Source: Lachnospiraceae bacterium UBA7060
GTDB taxonomy: Bacteria > Bacillota > Clostridia > Lachnospirales > Lachnospiraceae
Direction of reading: 5' to 3'
Assembly: GCA_002493835.1 (NCBI GenBank)
Contig: DLAA01000125.1
Span: 1 to 34,954 of the forward strand
Length of the DNA stretch: 34,954 nucleotides
Below, piece by piece: positions 21,795 to 30,614 of the stretch; within the stretch, counting starts at the first letter, position 1, and each line of letters begins with the position of its first letter. Below the pieces are notes generated by a model. The model searched no databases. It saw only the letters and a program-made list of their open reading frames with translations, and was not told where the DNA came from. A program made the translations under genes and the position numbers.

Positions 21795-22421
21795 TCATCT
21801 GTTCTCAAAATCCTCAACAAACTGCTCTATCAGCTTTGCCGTGCCGTCAATTCCCAAAATACTGCTGTTTATTGCCAGGTCGTAACTGTCTACTCTTCCC
21901 CACTTTTTGGAGGAGTAGTAATTGTAATAGCTCTGTCTTTGTTTATCTTTCTTGTTCATCATATCAAGCGCTTTCTGCTCAGTATTAATATCATCAAAAC
22001 GCTCCATAATCCGTTTTACTTTACACTTTTCTTCACCATGAATAAATATGTGCAGACAATTCTGGTAATCATGAAGAGCGTAATCTGCACAACGGCCCAC
22101 AATCACACAGGGACCTTCATTGGCTATCTTTTTAATCGTATCAAACTGTGCCAAAAATACCTTGTGGCTGATCGGCATATCTACAAACGAAGAAGAGTTA
22201 TAGCCAAAGGAATAAGTATCCATTACCAGATTATAGAGGAAAGAATTGGTGGGGCGTTCATCATGACTCTGAATCATTTCCTCACAAAATCCACTCTCCT
22301 TTGCTGCCCTTGTAAGAAGATCTTTGTCATAGAATTTAATTCCGAAATGCTCCGCTACCTTCTTTCCAATCTCCCGGCCTCCGGAGCCAAATTGTCTCCC
22401 TATTGTAATAATGGTATTCAT
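21795..22421 (-). CDS. Cytidylate kinase-like family protein
   Basis: A 208-residue P-loop kinase of the Cytidylate_kin2 type. The N terminus MNTIITIGRQFGSGGREIGKKVAEHFGIKFYDKDLL contains the nucleotide-binding loop. These proteins resemble CMP kinase but are separate from the housekeeping Cmk; their substrate is not established to my knowledge. The ATG at 22421 has AAAGGGG nine bases upstream, while a TTG three codons earlier is rejected. The gene is monocistronic with its own promoter and terminator. Confidence 0.87.
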   Translation of the reverse strand: MNTIITIGRQFGSGGREIGKKVAEHFGIKFYDKDLLTRAAKESGFCEEMIQSHDERPTNSFLYNLVMDTYSFGYNSSSFVDMPISHKVFLAQFDTIKKIANEGPCVIVGRCADYALHDYQNCLHIFIHGEEKCKVKRIMERFDDINTEQKALDMMNKKDKQRQSYYNYYSSKKWGRVDSYDLAINSSILGIDGTAKLIEQFVEDFENR

Positions 22422-22518
22422 AAACACCAACCCCTTTCTGTCTTTACATCCCCTGTTGTCCCGCTTGATCCATGTACCCTAAATGCGCAGAAACGCGAAA
22501 TGTCTTTTGGTTAATTTT

Positions 22519-22547
22519 ATTATATATAATTTGCACAATAAAATCAA
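22519..22547 (-). promoter_or_regulatory. Promoter of the cytidylate-kinase-like gene
   Basis: On the minus strand, TTGATT (22547-22542) and a perfect TATAAT (22524-22519) with a 17-base spacer. Confidence 0.78.
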
Positions 22548-22603
22548 GAGAAATGCTTTAAAACAAGTAATTTTGTCTAAATAAAATTACTATTTCTTTC
22601 ATG

Positions 22604-22627
22604 CAAAAAAGGACAGAAATCTGCCCT
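22604..22627 (-). terminator. Terminator of cstA
   Basis: On the minus strand, an AGGGCAGA/TCTGTCCT stem (22627-22610, one G-U pair, tight loop) runs into a T tract (22610-22605). It lies 33 bases after the cstA stop codon. Confidence 0.75.
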
Positions 22628-22659
22628 CTTTTGTCTCTTATTCCTTTTTATCAATTTCT

Positions 22660-24378
22660 TTATACTCTTCTTTTGTTCCTGCCTGCCAAAGTCTGTACAC
22701 CCTCGATCACAAGAATGACTGCCAGCACAATCAGGAGTACTGCCAAAACTGCCTGTGCATAAGGACCCCAATCTGCGCCGCCGGCGGAGATAATGCCAAT
22801 CTGATTCTTAACGGTCACACACAGAGAACAGATAGTAACGATGATCATAAAACCCATAGGGAACAAAAACATCTTGTTGTTCTTGCCAACATTGCCAAGC
22901 CAAGTAGCTACAGCCAGCAGACCGATACCTGCCAGGAGCTGGTTCGCCGCACCGAACAAACCCCAGATCTTGGAGTAGCCTGTCATACCAAGCGCGATAC
23001 CGAGAATAACGGTAATAATAGTTGCCACATAAGGATTTACCAATGTCTTCTTCCAGCCTTCCTTCACATCGTCTACAGTCTGACCAGGCTCAAGGAAGAA
23101 CTCCTGGAACATAAAACGTGCAAGACGTGTCGCCGTATCCAGGGAGGTCAGGCAGAATGCGGAATAGGTAAGCACAAGCAGCGTATTCAGGGCTGCTACT
23201 ACACCTTCGGACGCAATACCGCCGTACATCTGGGAGATGCCGCCCGCAAAGATCGCTGTAGCACCTGCTGTGATGCCGTTCTTATATGCAAAGTTGATTG
23301 CGCAGACAGTGATAACTGCCAGTACACACTCTAAGAGCATGCCGCCGTAAGCGATGGGCTTTGCGTCTGTCTCTTTATCGAGCTGCTTGGAAGTGGTTCC
23401 GGAGGATACCAGTGAATGGAAACCGGAGATCGCGCCGCACGCAACCGTCGTGAATAACACAGGGAACAGATACTGCATACCATTGCCGTTATCAACAGCA
23501 AAGCCATTGAATGCTGCAAGACCATCAGCACCGCCCATACCTGCATGGGAAATGACTACACCAACCAAGGCAACGGCAAGCATTGCATAGAGCAGGAAAG
23601 AGCTTAAGTAGTCACGGGGCTGCAGCAAAATCCACACGGGTGTCACGGAGGCAATTGCGATATAGATCCCAACGATAATCATCCAGGTGTTCGTTTTCAG
23701 GTAAATCGGATGGAAATTCATTCCAATCACCATGCAGAGTGCGATAGCGGCCACACCGAGGATTGTGGAAACAGCCATAGAGGCATTGCGGCGGTAAACC
23801 ATGAAACCAAAAACGATAGCAATCAAAATAAATAACAGGGATACCATAGCAACGGATGCATTCGTTGCAGACGCTGCTATGTCGATCGAACCGGCGTCAT
23901 CCACCACCGCACCAAAAGTGCTAGCAACGATGGATGCGAATGCCGCAACCACCAAAATTAGGGTCAGATATGCAAAAATGGTAAAAAGAAGCTTCGCTCT
24001 CTTACTCATATTGGTGGAAATAATCTCACCAATGGACTGGCCTTTATGACGGATGGATGCGAACAGCGCGCCAAAGTCATGGACGCCGCCGAAGAAAATA
24101 CCGCCAACCAAAATCCAGAGCACAACGGGAACCCATCCAAACATAGCTGCGCCGATCGGACCCGTAATTGGGCCTGCCCCCGCGATGGATGAGAAATGAT
24201 GGCCCATCAGTACAGGTGCTTTTGCCGGTACATAGTCCACACCGTCTTCCATCTCATGTGCAGGTGTTGCCTTCTTGCTCTCACCAACACCCCATTGTTT
24301 GCAAAGCCATCCGCCATAGAATATGTAACCGAGAACAAGAATGGCAATACAAATGATTAACAGTAACAATGAATTCAT
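22660..24378 (-). CDS. cstA: CstA family carbon starvation protein / peptide or pyruvate transporter
   Basis: A 572-residue polytopic membrane protein with well over a dozen hydrophobic segments. The CstA core is clear: HHFSSIAGAGPITGPIGAAMFGWVP and GGVHDFGALFASIRHKGQSIGEI near the N terminus, then SGFHSLVSSGTTSKQL and FCLTSLDTATRLARF. Enteric relatives import peptides (CstA) or pyruvate (BtsT) on starvation. The length fits the shorter Firmicutes form. The ATG at 24378 has GGGAGAG upstream; an eight-residue longer frame is rejected. It is 20 bases after an unknown 170-residue gene that shares its promoter. No histidine-kinase system of the Bts type is adjacent. Confidence 0.92.
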   Translation of the reverse strand: MNSLLLLIICIAILVLGYIFYGGWLCKQWGVGESKKATPAHEMEDGVDYVPAKAPVLMGHHFSSIAGAGPITGPIGAAMFGWVPVVLWILVGGIFFGGVHDFGALFASIRHKGQSIGEIISTNMSKRAKLLFTIFAYLTLILVVAAFASIVASTFGAVVDDAGSIDIAASATNASVAMVSLLFILIAIVFGFMVYRRNASMAVSTILGVAAIALCMVIGMNFHPIYLKTNTWMIIVGIYIAIASVTPVWILLQPRDYLSSFLLYAMLAVALVGVVISHAGMGGADGLAAFNGFAVDNGNGMQYLFPVLFTTVACGAISGFHSLVSSGTTSKQLDKETDAKPIAYGGMLLECVLAVITVCAINFAYKNGITAGATAIFAGGISQMYGGIASEGVVAALNTLLVLTYSAFCLTSLDTATRLARFMFQEFFLEPGQTVDDVKEGWKKTLVNPYVATIITVILGIALGMTGYSKIWGLFGAANQLLAGIGLLAVATWLGNVGKNNKMFLFPMGFMIIVTICSLCVTVKNQIGIISAGGADWGPYAQAVLAVLLIVLAVILVIEGVQTLAGRNKRRV

Positions 24379-24398
24379 ACTATCTCTCCCTTTCTTTT

Positions 24399-24911
24399 TC
24401 ATTTTTTGGAGTATAACACTTTTTTCAAAATTTTCGCTGTCGTTCGTCCGGCACGGTTACTCTCAATTCGGTCACTATCCCCGATGACCGCCGCCGCATG
24501 AAAGTCCATCCAGCCGTGCAGTGAAAACTGAAAACTTTTGTAAATGTGACACTTTTTTAATGTTTTTATCGCATCCCCATCACAGGTGTCACATACAATG
24601 ATGGGTGTAATATAAGAATACATATGCCCCGGTCCAATATGCAGACGCTCCATACCGTCCTCATAAGCTGTTTTCTTGCAATTTTCAAAAGCCCCTAAAG
24701 TGAGATGCGGCACATCGAAGAGATAGATAAATTCCTCACGATCTGCAGACCAAAGCGATATCTTCCTGGAAACCATATACTTTTCGGCGTGCTCATAATA
24801 TTCACACAGCGCCCGAAGCGGCTCCCGTTTTGATCCGTAGTCCGTTATATCATAGTAGGCAATATAGCTTTTTAACAAAATATCTATGATTTCACTTCTT
24901 GAATATCTCAT
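24399..24911 (-). CDS. Unknown 170-residue protein co-transcribed with cstA
   Basis: I do not recognise this family. The protein is soluble (no signal or membrane segment), with an N-terminal helical part (MRYSRSEIIDILLKSYIAYYDI), several Tyr- and His-rich stretches (HIGPGHMYSY, CHIYKSFQFSLHGWMDFHAAAVIGD) and four cysteines, of which CDTC (near 107-110) could bind metal. It is the first gene after a clear minus-strand promoter and lies 20 bases before cstA, so it may regulate or assist that transporter. The ribosome site GAGGG is unusually close to the ATG. Confidence 0.75.
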   Translation of the reverse strand: MRYSRSEIIDILLKSYIAYYDITDYGSKREPLRALCEYYEHAEKYMVSRKISLWSADREEFIYLFDVPHLTLGAFENCKKTAYEDGMERLHIGPGHMYSYITPIIVCDTCDGDAIKTLKKCHIYKSFQFSLHGWMDFHAAAVIGDSDRIESNRAGRTTAKILKKVLYSKK

Positions 24912-24946
24912 AATCCCTCAATTTTTCACAAAAAACCATATCATAA

Positions 24947-24975
24947 ATAGTAACATTTTATGACTCGTATTTCAA
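24947..24975 (-). promoter_or_regulatory. Promoter of the orf170-cstA operon
   Basis: On the minus strand, TTGAAA (24975-24970) and TACTAT (24952-24947) with a 17-base spacer, about 36 bases before the orf170 start. Confidence 0.65.
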
Positions 24976-25015
24976 GTTTTTTTAAGAGTTTCTTTCCATT
25001 TTATTAATAATTTGT

Positions 25016-25924
25016 TTATAATCTGTCTAAAATATTCGAAAAATATGCAGGCAACGGTGCCGTCACCTCCACATATTCTCCACTCGTTGGATGAATAAAG
25101 CCCAGCAGATATGCGTGCAGCGTCTGTCCCTCCAGATGAAAAGCCGTCTTTCTCGCCCCATACACCTCGTCACCTAAAAGAGGATGTCCAATTGAGGTCA
25201 TATGCACACGAATCTGGTGGGTACGTCCGGTCTCTAATCTGCATTCGATATAAGTATATTCCTGGAAACGCGAAAGTACCCTATAATGCGTAATGGCTTC
25301 TTTCCCGTTTTTCTCATTGACTGCCATACGCTTTCTATCTTTTTCGTCTCTTCCAATGGAAGCGTTGACAGTGCCTTCATCCTCCTTAAGCACGCCATGG
25401 ACAATGGCTCGGTAACTTCTGTTGAGGGAATGCTCCTTGAGTTGTGCCGCAATAGCTCTGTGAGCATGATCGGTTTTACAGACAATGAGGGAACCTGTGG
25501 TATCTCGATCAATTCGATGGACAATCCCTGGCCTCAGCACACCGTTTATCCCGGAAAGCTGTCCCTTGCAGTGATATAATACTGCGTTGACCAATGTACC
25601 AGTATAATGTCCTGGTGCCGGATGAACCACCATACCCTTAGGTTTATCCACAACCAGGACATCCTCATCTTCATAGAGAATGGACAGAGGAATATTCTCT
25701 GCTTCAATCACGGGTTCGACAGCTTCAGGAATTTGAAAGACAATCTCATCCTCCACCCGCAGCTGGTAGTTTGCCTTAACAGGTTTCCCATTTACAAAGA
25801 CGAGCCCTTCCTTGATACACTTTTGAATATAAGAGCGTGATAGATTGAGGAGCGAATTGCTCAGCCATTTGTCAAGCCGACATTCATCCTCACCCATTTC
25901 GATCTGATAACTAAATGTTTCCAT
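25016..25924 (-). CDS. rluD: RluD-family 23S rRNA pseudouridine synthase
   Basis: A 302-residue RluA-family enzyme that isomerises uridines in large-subunit rRNA. An S4 RNA-binding domain lies at about 14-65 (CRLDKWLSNSLLNLSRSYIQKCIKEGLVFVNG), and the catalytic motif HRIDRDTTG is at 136-144 with nucleophile D139. AAGGA stands six bases before the ATG. It follows lspA after 62 bases, the classical lspA-rluD order of Firmicutes. Confidence 0.93.
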   Translation of the reverse strand: METFSYQIEMGEDECRLDKWLSNSLLNLSRSYIQKCIKEGLVFVNGKPVKANYQLRVEDEIVFQIPEAVEPVIEAENIPLSILYEDEDVLVVDKPKGMVVHPAPGHYTGTLVNAVLYHCKGQLSGINGVLRPGIVHRIDRDTTGSLIVCKTDHAHRAIAAQLKEHSLNRSYRAIVHGVLKEDEGTVNASIGRDEKDRKRMAVNEKNGKEAITHYRVLSRFQEYTYIECRLETGRTHQIRVHMTSIGHPLLGDEVYGARKTAFHLEGQTLHAYLLGFIHPTSGEYVEVTAPLPAYFSNILDRL

Positions 25925-25986
25925 GCAAAATCCTTCCGCAATGGCGGCAATAGCATATACTAAATACCGCTGTAAGAATGCAATTT

Positions 25987-26514
25987 TTACTTAAATTCAC
26001 GGTAACGCTTTTGTTTAAAGCTGATAAAATATAGATCCTTCTCCTTATAGACAAACAAAAGCAAAATCAGAAGCACTAACGCGGAGAGAGTCGCATAGAC
26101 GTCTGCTACATTAAAAATCGGAAAATTAATCCGTACAAAGTAAATAAAATCTACCACATAGTCGTATCTGATGCGGTCAATCATGTTGCCAATAGAGCCT
26201 GCCACGATCAAGCTGAAAAGGAAATGCAAAATGGTGTATTTTTTATGATCTGGCATCTTTAAAAGCACATAGCCCACTACAGACAAAATGACGGTGGCTA
26301 CAAATATAAAGAAAATTTTCTGATTTGGCAGCATGCCAAAAGCTGCTCCTTTGTTTTCCAGATAATTCAGCTCCAATATCCCATTAATCAGGTTATAAGC
26401 CGGCTTATCCTTCAGGTAAACAACCGCCCATCCTTTGGTATATTGGTCAAAAAAAATCAATCCAACAATCATCACAAGATCCAGTAAAAGAAAAAGTTTC
26501 TTTTTTATGCTCAT
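25987..26514 (-). CDS. lspA: Signal peptidase II, second copy (rluD-linked)
   Basis: A 175-residue membrane protease with the complete family pattern: DQYTK (23-27), ENKGAAFG (53-60), GNMIDRIRYDYVVDFIYF (109-126) and FNVADVY (134-140), catalytic pair D122 and D138. Its ATG overlaps the aroB stop codon (ATGA), so translation is coupled, and rluD follows. This is the conserved genomic setting of lspA, so it is probably the principal signal peptidase II. It differs clearly from the copy at 9583-10101 in loops and termini, so the duplication is not recent. Confidence 0.95.
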   Translation of the reverse strand: MSIKKKLFLLLDLVMIVGLIFFDQYTKGWAVVYLKDKPAYNLINGILELNYLENKGAAFGMLPNQKIFFIFVATVILSVVGYVLLKMPDHKKYTILHFLFSLIVAGSIGNMIDRIRYDYVVDFIYFVRINFPIFNVADVYATLSALVLLILLLFVYKEKDLYFISFKQKRYREFK

Positions 26515-27620
26515 TCCCGCATATCCTCATCACTGAAATATATCTCTTTGACAGCATCTAAAATCTCTTTGTCGGTAACGGTTCTATCAACAAAAGCCTT
26601 GCCAACTCTTTTTAACAGAACAAATTTAATCTGTCCCGCATCCATTTTTTTATCGGATTTGGTCAGAGATAAAATCTCCTCTGGATCAATATCATCAATA
26701 CTGATGGGAAGTTGAAAAGGAACAAACATATCTCGTACTTCATAATATTCCTCCATGGAAAGACATTCATGTTTCCAGGAGATATAAGCCGCAGCAACCA
26801 TTCCTAAGGCAATGCACTCCCCGTGCAGCATTTTAAAATGTTTCGCCTTTTCAATCGCATGACCGATAGTGTGTCCAAAATTTAAGAGAGCTCTATCTCC
26901 TTTCTCCGTGGGATCTTTCTCCACCACCAGCTTCTTAATGCTGCTGCTTTTCATCACCATCTCTTCGCAGACATCCATGTCCCGCTCGTGGATCTCATAC
27001 ATGTGATCAAGCAGCCATTCATAGAAGGATGCATCCTTGATCAGGCCATGCTTCATCACCTCTGCAAAGCCAGCGTAAAACTGCCTGTCATCCAGCTCCC
27101 TCAATGTGCCTACATTCATATAGACCAGCTTTGGCATATAGAAGGCCCCAACCATATTCTTGTAACCGTCGAAATCCACCCCCGTTTTGCCGCCAATGCT
27201 GCTGTCAGACTGCGCAATCAGTGTGGTGGGAATTTGAATAAAGTCAATGCCCCGCAGATAGGTAGCCGCCGCGTAGCCGGTAATATCACCCACCACACCG
27301 CCTCCCAGAGCTACGAGCAGATCGTTTCTGTCAAACTTTTCTTCTATGAGCCTCTTGTAAATCTCTTTTACCGTATCCAGGGTTTTATACATCTCCCCTG
27401 CCGGGAATGCGTGCAGGACCACTTTTTTACACACCCCGGAAACCGCTTCTGTCACCACATTTCCAAAAAGCCGCTCTGTGTTGCTGTCACAGATGACAGC
27501 AACTCTGCGCTCCTTTGTTTGTAAGGCGGAAAGCTCATCCGCAAGCAGGGAAAAATCTCTTGTAAATACAATGTCGTAGCAAGGCTTTTTTTCATAATTG
27601 ATAGTCATTCGGTTTGCCAT
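26511..27620 (-). CDS. aroB: 3-dehydroquinate synthase
   Basis: A 369-residue NAD-dependent enzyme for the second step of the shikimate pathway. Family motifs are LLVALGGGVVGDITGYAAATYLRG, IPTTLIAQSDSSIGGKTGVD and the metal-binding LLNFGHTIGHAIE and MLHGECIALGM. The ATG at 27620 has AAGGAG upstream; a 13-residue longer frame from 27659 is rejected. It lies upstream of lspA with a 4-base overlap and downstream of the sepF terminator. Confidence 0.96.
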   Translation of the reverse strand: MANRMTINYEKKPCYDIVFTRDFSLLADELSALQTKERRVAVICDSNTERLFGNVVTEAVSGVCKKVVLHAFPAGEMYKTLDTVKEIYKRLIEEKFDRNDLLVALGGGVVGDITGYAAATYLRGIDFIQIPTTLIAQSDSSIGGKTGVDFDGYKNMVGAFYMPKLVYMNVGTLRELDDRQFYAGFAEVMKHGLIKDASFYEWLLDHMYEIHERDMDVCEEMVMKSSSIKKLVVEKDPTEKGDRALLNFGHTIGHAIEKAKHFKMLHGECIALGMVAAAYISWKHECLSMEEYYEVRDMFVPFQLPISIDDIDPEEILSLTKSDKKMDAGQIKFVLLKRVGKAFVDRTVTDKEILDAVKEIYFSDEDMRE

Positions 27621-27678
27621 AATACATCTTTTCTCCTTCAATAGTTTACGCTGCTGCAATTTCCTAAAGAATAAAAGA

Positions 27679-27701
27679 ATCGAGTGCTTTATGCACTCGA
27701 T
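27679..27701. terminator. Terminator between sepF and aroB
   Basis: A perfect 9-bp stem (ATCGAGTGC at 27679-27687 with GCACTCGAT at 27693-27701). On the minus strand it is followed by TCTTTTATTCTTT and lies eight bases after the sepF stop codon. On the + strand it is followed by TTTTT, so it may work both ways. Confidence 0.8.
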
Positions 27702-27709
27702 TTTTTCAT

Positions 27710-28204
27710 TTAAAACCCATTGTCGATCGGCACATCAAAAGATCCCGACAGGATATCTTGGAAATCACCTGAAATATCCACGCTGGCCGGTGTGATAATA
27801 AAAATATAATGGGATATCTTCTGCAAATTACCCGAGATTGCAAAACAGGATCCAGAAGTAAAATCAATAATTCGCTGGGCAATATCTACATCCAGCCCCT
27901 CCAGATTTAAAACCACAGTCCTATTTGCTAAAAGCGTCTCCGTAATCTCTCTGGCATCCTCCACCGAAGTCGGTTTAATCACGCATACTTCCATCCCCCC
28001 GCTTCCCGCTTTTTTTGCCTGTCTAAGAGGTGTAACCTTGGGAGTAAGCTTTCGATTTTTATCCTCATCCTGGGCATCCACATCTTTTCCAGGTGCAGGT
28101 TTTCTCACAGGTTCCGGCTCATCATAGAAGTCGTCATCATAGTATCCTTCATCCTCATCCTCACTCAGTTTCATGGCGCTAATAAACTTGTCCATAACAC
28201 CCAT
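27710..28204 (-). CDS. sepF: Cell division protein SepF
   Basis: A 164-residue cytoplasmic FtsZ-binding protein. The N-terminal amphipathic helix (MGVMDKFISAMKL) serves as membrane anchor, an acidic and proline-rich linker follows (about 15-65), and the globular SepF domain (about 70-160: EVCVIKPTSVEDAREITETLLANRTVVLNLEGLD) polymerises into rings that align FtsZ filaments. GGAGG stands nine bases before the ATG at 28204. The leader is A/G-rich. It ends at a terminator and lies downstream of yggS, the order common in Firmicutes. Confidence 0.95.
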   Translation of the reverse strand: MGVMDKFISAMKLSEDEDEGYYDDDFYDEPEPVRKPAPGKDVDAQDEDKNRKLTPKVTPLRQAKKAGSGGMEVCVIKPTSVEDAREITETLLANRTVVLNLEGLDVDIAQRIIDFTSGSCFAISGNLQKISHYIFIITPASVDISGDFQDILSGSFDVPIDNGF

Positions 28205-28297
28205 CTGCAAAATCCTCCATCCAGTCTCTGCCTTAAATCTTTTTAGACTTTTAATCTTTTAAATCTTTTTATCTTTTCTATTCTTAACTTATGTATA

Positions 28298-29002
28298 CTA
28301 ATTTGCCTTGTATTTTCTCTCTCCAAATATGCCGGTGCCAACCCTGACGTAAGTCGCACCCTCTATTATCGCGACTTCGTAGTCTCCAGTCATGCCCATA
28401 GAGAGTTCCTCCATAAAAACATTATCAATGTTTTTATGTATTATGTCAACATAAATTTGCTTTAATTTTGCAAAAAACCGTCTGTTATCTTCCGCATCCT
28501 CTACATAAGGTGCTATGGTCATTAACCCTTTCACACAGATATGAGGCATTTGGGAAATCTTTTCCACGAGAGAAACCGCTTCTGAAACTGTTGTTCCGAA
28601 CTTGCTTTCCTCTCCAGCGACATTCACCTCCACCAAGATATTGACTGTTACGGCTTTTTTCGCTGCTTCTTTCTCGATCTCCTCCGCCAGCCTCAGAGAA
28701 TCCACACTATGGATTAGAAAGACTTTGTCCACGATATATTTTACCTTGTTGCGCTGCAGATGACCGATCATATGCCAACGAATATCTTTAGGCAGGGCCT
28801 CATACTTATCCACAAGCTCTTGCACCTTGTTCTCCCCGAAATCCCGGCAGCCATAAGCGTAAGCCTCCTCCAAGTCCGTAAGCGGTTTTGTCTTGCTGAC
28901 AGCAACAAGCTTCACTTCTGAACGTTTCCTGCCGCAGGCTTCGCAGGCATTCGCTATGCGATTTTCCACAATATCCAAATTTTCCTTTATTCCCATATCC
29001 AT
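28298..29002 (-). CDS. yggS: YggS/PROSC family pyridoxal phosphate homeostasis protein
   Basis: A 234-residue single-domain PLP-binding barrel. The PLP lysine is K37 in LVAVSKTKP, with further signatures GENKVQELVDKYE, WHMIGHLQRNKVK and the C-terminal LSMGMTGDYEVAIIEGATYVRVGTGIFG. The family stores or buffers PLP and has no catalytic activity known. The start at 29002 has GAAAGG four bases upstream; an ATG two codons later would be spaced at ten bases, so the first residues are uncertain. It stands directly before sepF. Confidence 0.94.
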   Translation of the reverse strand: MDMGIKENLDIVENRIANACEACGRKRSEVKLVAVSKTKPLTDLEEAYAYGCRDFGENKVQELVDKYEALPKDIRWHMIGHLQRNKVKYIVDKVFLIHSVDSLRLAEEIEKEAAKKAVTVNILVEVNVAGEESKFGTTVSEAVSLVEKISQMPHICVKGLMTIAPYVEDAEDNRRFFAKLKQIYVDIIHKNIDNVFMEELSMGMTGDYEVAIIEGATYVRVGTGIFGERKYKAN

Positions 29003-29043
29003 AAAACCTTTCTTTTTATATAAACGCCACTGTCAACGACTGG

Positions 29044-30456
29044 TTATTCATAAATAAATTCATTGTCATTGACGGTACTGGCATCAAGAACAATATAGTC
29101 ATATACGTTTAAGCCATAAGAGGTATTCGATTTTACCACGGAATACTCCTCGTTGTCATACAGAATACTGATCTGCTTAAAATCAGCATAACCTTTATTG
29201 ATATTATACACACCCTGCAAAGTACCAGTTCTGCTCACAGCATACTTTTCCCCCGTCTCCGGCATAACAATATAATTTCCAGCCCGGAGAGTAGAATTAT
29301 CCAGATAATAATCGGTTTCCGTCTCCTCATAAATCTCTGTCTCCACAAACTGCGTAGTGGCCTCGCCTTCTTCATTGTAAGTTTCCAAAAGCACACCGTC
29401 ACCGCCGTTATTTCCGCCCCTGGTAACATATGCTTTCGGCACAATAAAGAACTCTTTTTGTACAATAGCAGAATTTGGAATTTTTAATCCTTTTTCTTCC
29501 TCCAGCAAAAGTTCTATATCAATAAAGCGTTCCGTACAAAAAGTAATCATAGAATTTGTGAACATAAGAGATACAAAGGTATCACCTGCCTCGTTGGTAA
29601 AAACTGCCACCTTCCCCCATGCCGTGTATTGATTCTTTAAAAAGCGTACTTCAATATATTCCTTTTCGAGAAGCTGATCCGCTGCCTCTTTTTCCACTGG
29701 AATGACAATAGACCAGTCCTCTGCGGTAGATAGTTTATAGATAGGATCACCGGCCGCAACCAGCCCGTTATTCACCATATAGGTGCGTTCATAGTTTTCC
29801 TCATTAAAAAGCTCCTCCGTCATATCCTCCAGCCTCAGATTCTCATAACCATCTGTAGAATAAAGTACAATACCGCTTTTTTCTGCATAACGATAATTGA
29901 TAAGTGCCATTCCTGAGGTATCGTTTAAAGCATCTGCATTCTCCAAAATATTGTAATTTGCCAGCTTAACCGCCATACTCTCCATATTGTGCCGAAAATT
30001 GTACACTTCATCAAAATGCTTCCGGTCAAAGCCATGCATAAAAGCCGTGATATCTGTTTTAAGTTCGGCTAGATCGCTGTCTGAGAGGGAATTTTCTCCA
30101 TTTGCCCCCGCCTTGATATAATCGGAAAGCCGGCCTGTCTCATCAACCGTATAAACCAGATCCCCCACTGCCGTACGCTCCCCCTCTCTGGCAAAGTAGT
30201 TGACGTATCCGGCATCCTTACTGGTAACAATTTCCTCCTGCCTGAGAGCAATTCCCCTGTATATACTGTTGGAAGTGAGAGAACCCTCCTGCACACTGTA
30301 GCGGACAATATGATCTGTCCGAAAGTACATGATTACACATATTACGACATAGATAAGGATCACTAGAAATACCATCATGCCGATGTTTAAATTGAGGACC
30401 TTTCTATCTCTAACATGTCTGCTGTATTCAGTTATATTATTTCGTTTATCTGCCAA
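29044..30456 (-). CDS. HlyD-like membrane-fusion-type protein
   Basis: A 470-residue protein with a basic cytoplasmic N terminus, one membrane segment (about 25-45) and a large extracytoplasmic part with a HlyD/biotinyl-lipoyl-like beta domain (EEIVTSKDAGYVNYFAREGERTAVGDLVYTV) and a C-terminal RND/HlyD-type barrel. Start: a TTG at 30456, supported by AAGGAGAG eight bases upstream; no ATG is better placed. No ABC or RND pump gene is adjacent; it sits upstream of yggS and sepF, so a cell-envelope or division role is possible (inference). Confidence 0.8.
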   Translation of the reverse strand: MADKRNNITEYSRHVRDRKVLNLNIGMMVFLVILIYVVICVIMYFRTDHIVRYSVQEGSLTSNSIYRGIALRQEEIVTSKDAGYVNYFAREGERTAVGDLVYTVDETGRLSDYIKAGANGENSLSDSDLAELKTDITAFMHGFDRKHFDEVYNFRHNMESMAVKLANYNILENADALNDTSGMALINYRYAEKSGIVLYSTDGYENLRLEDMTEELFNEENYERTYMVNNGLVAAGDPIYKLSTAEDWSIVIPVEKEAADQLLEKEYIEVRFLKNQYTAWGKVAVFTNEAGDTFVSLMFTNSMITFCTERFIDIELLLEEEKGLKIPNSAIVQKEFFIVPKAYVTRGGNNGGDGVLLETYNEEGEATTQFVETEIYEETETDYYLDNSTLRAGNYIVMPETGEKYAVSRTGTLQGVYNINKGYADFKQISILYDNEEYSVVKSNTSYGLNVYDYIVLDASTVNDNEFIYE

Positions 30457-30557
30457 TAATTAAACTCTCCTTACAAAAACTGTATTCGAACAGAGAAACT
30501 TTTTCCTGCCCGCGGCACAGCCCGTGTTTCTAATCTCGCAAGGGGCCTGCCATAGAA

Positions 30558-30586
30558 GAAACCCCGGAAGATTCCTCCGAGGTTTC
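30558..30586 (-). terminator. Probable terminator of the small P-loop gene
   Basis: An 11-bp stem with one mismatch (30558-30568 with 30576-30586) followed on the minus strand by TTCTTCT. It lies 28 bases after the stop codon of the P-loop gene. Confidence 0.6.
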
Positions 30587-30614
30587 ATAACTTTCTATAT
30601 TAACTATGTATATA

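Noticed and set aside
21939..22514. 191-residue + strand open frame
   Set aside because: It is the antisense shadow of the cytidylate-kinase-like gene and its leader.
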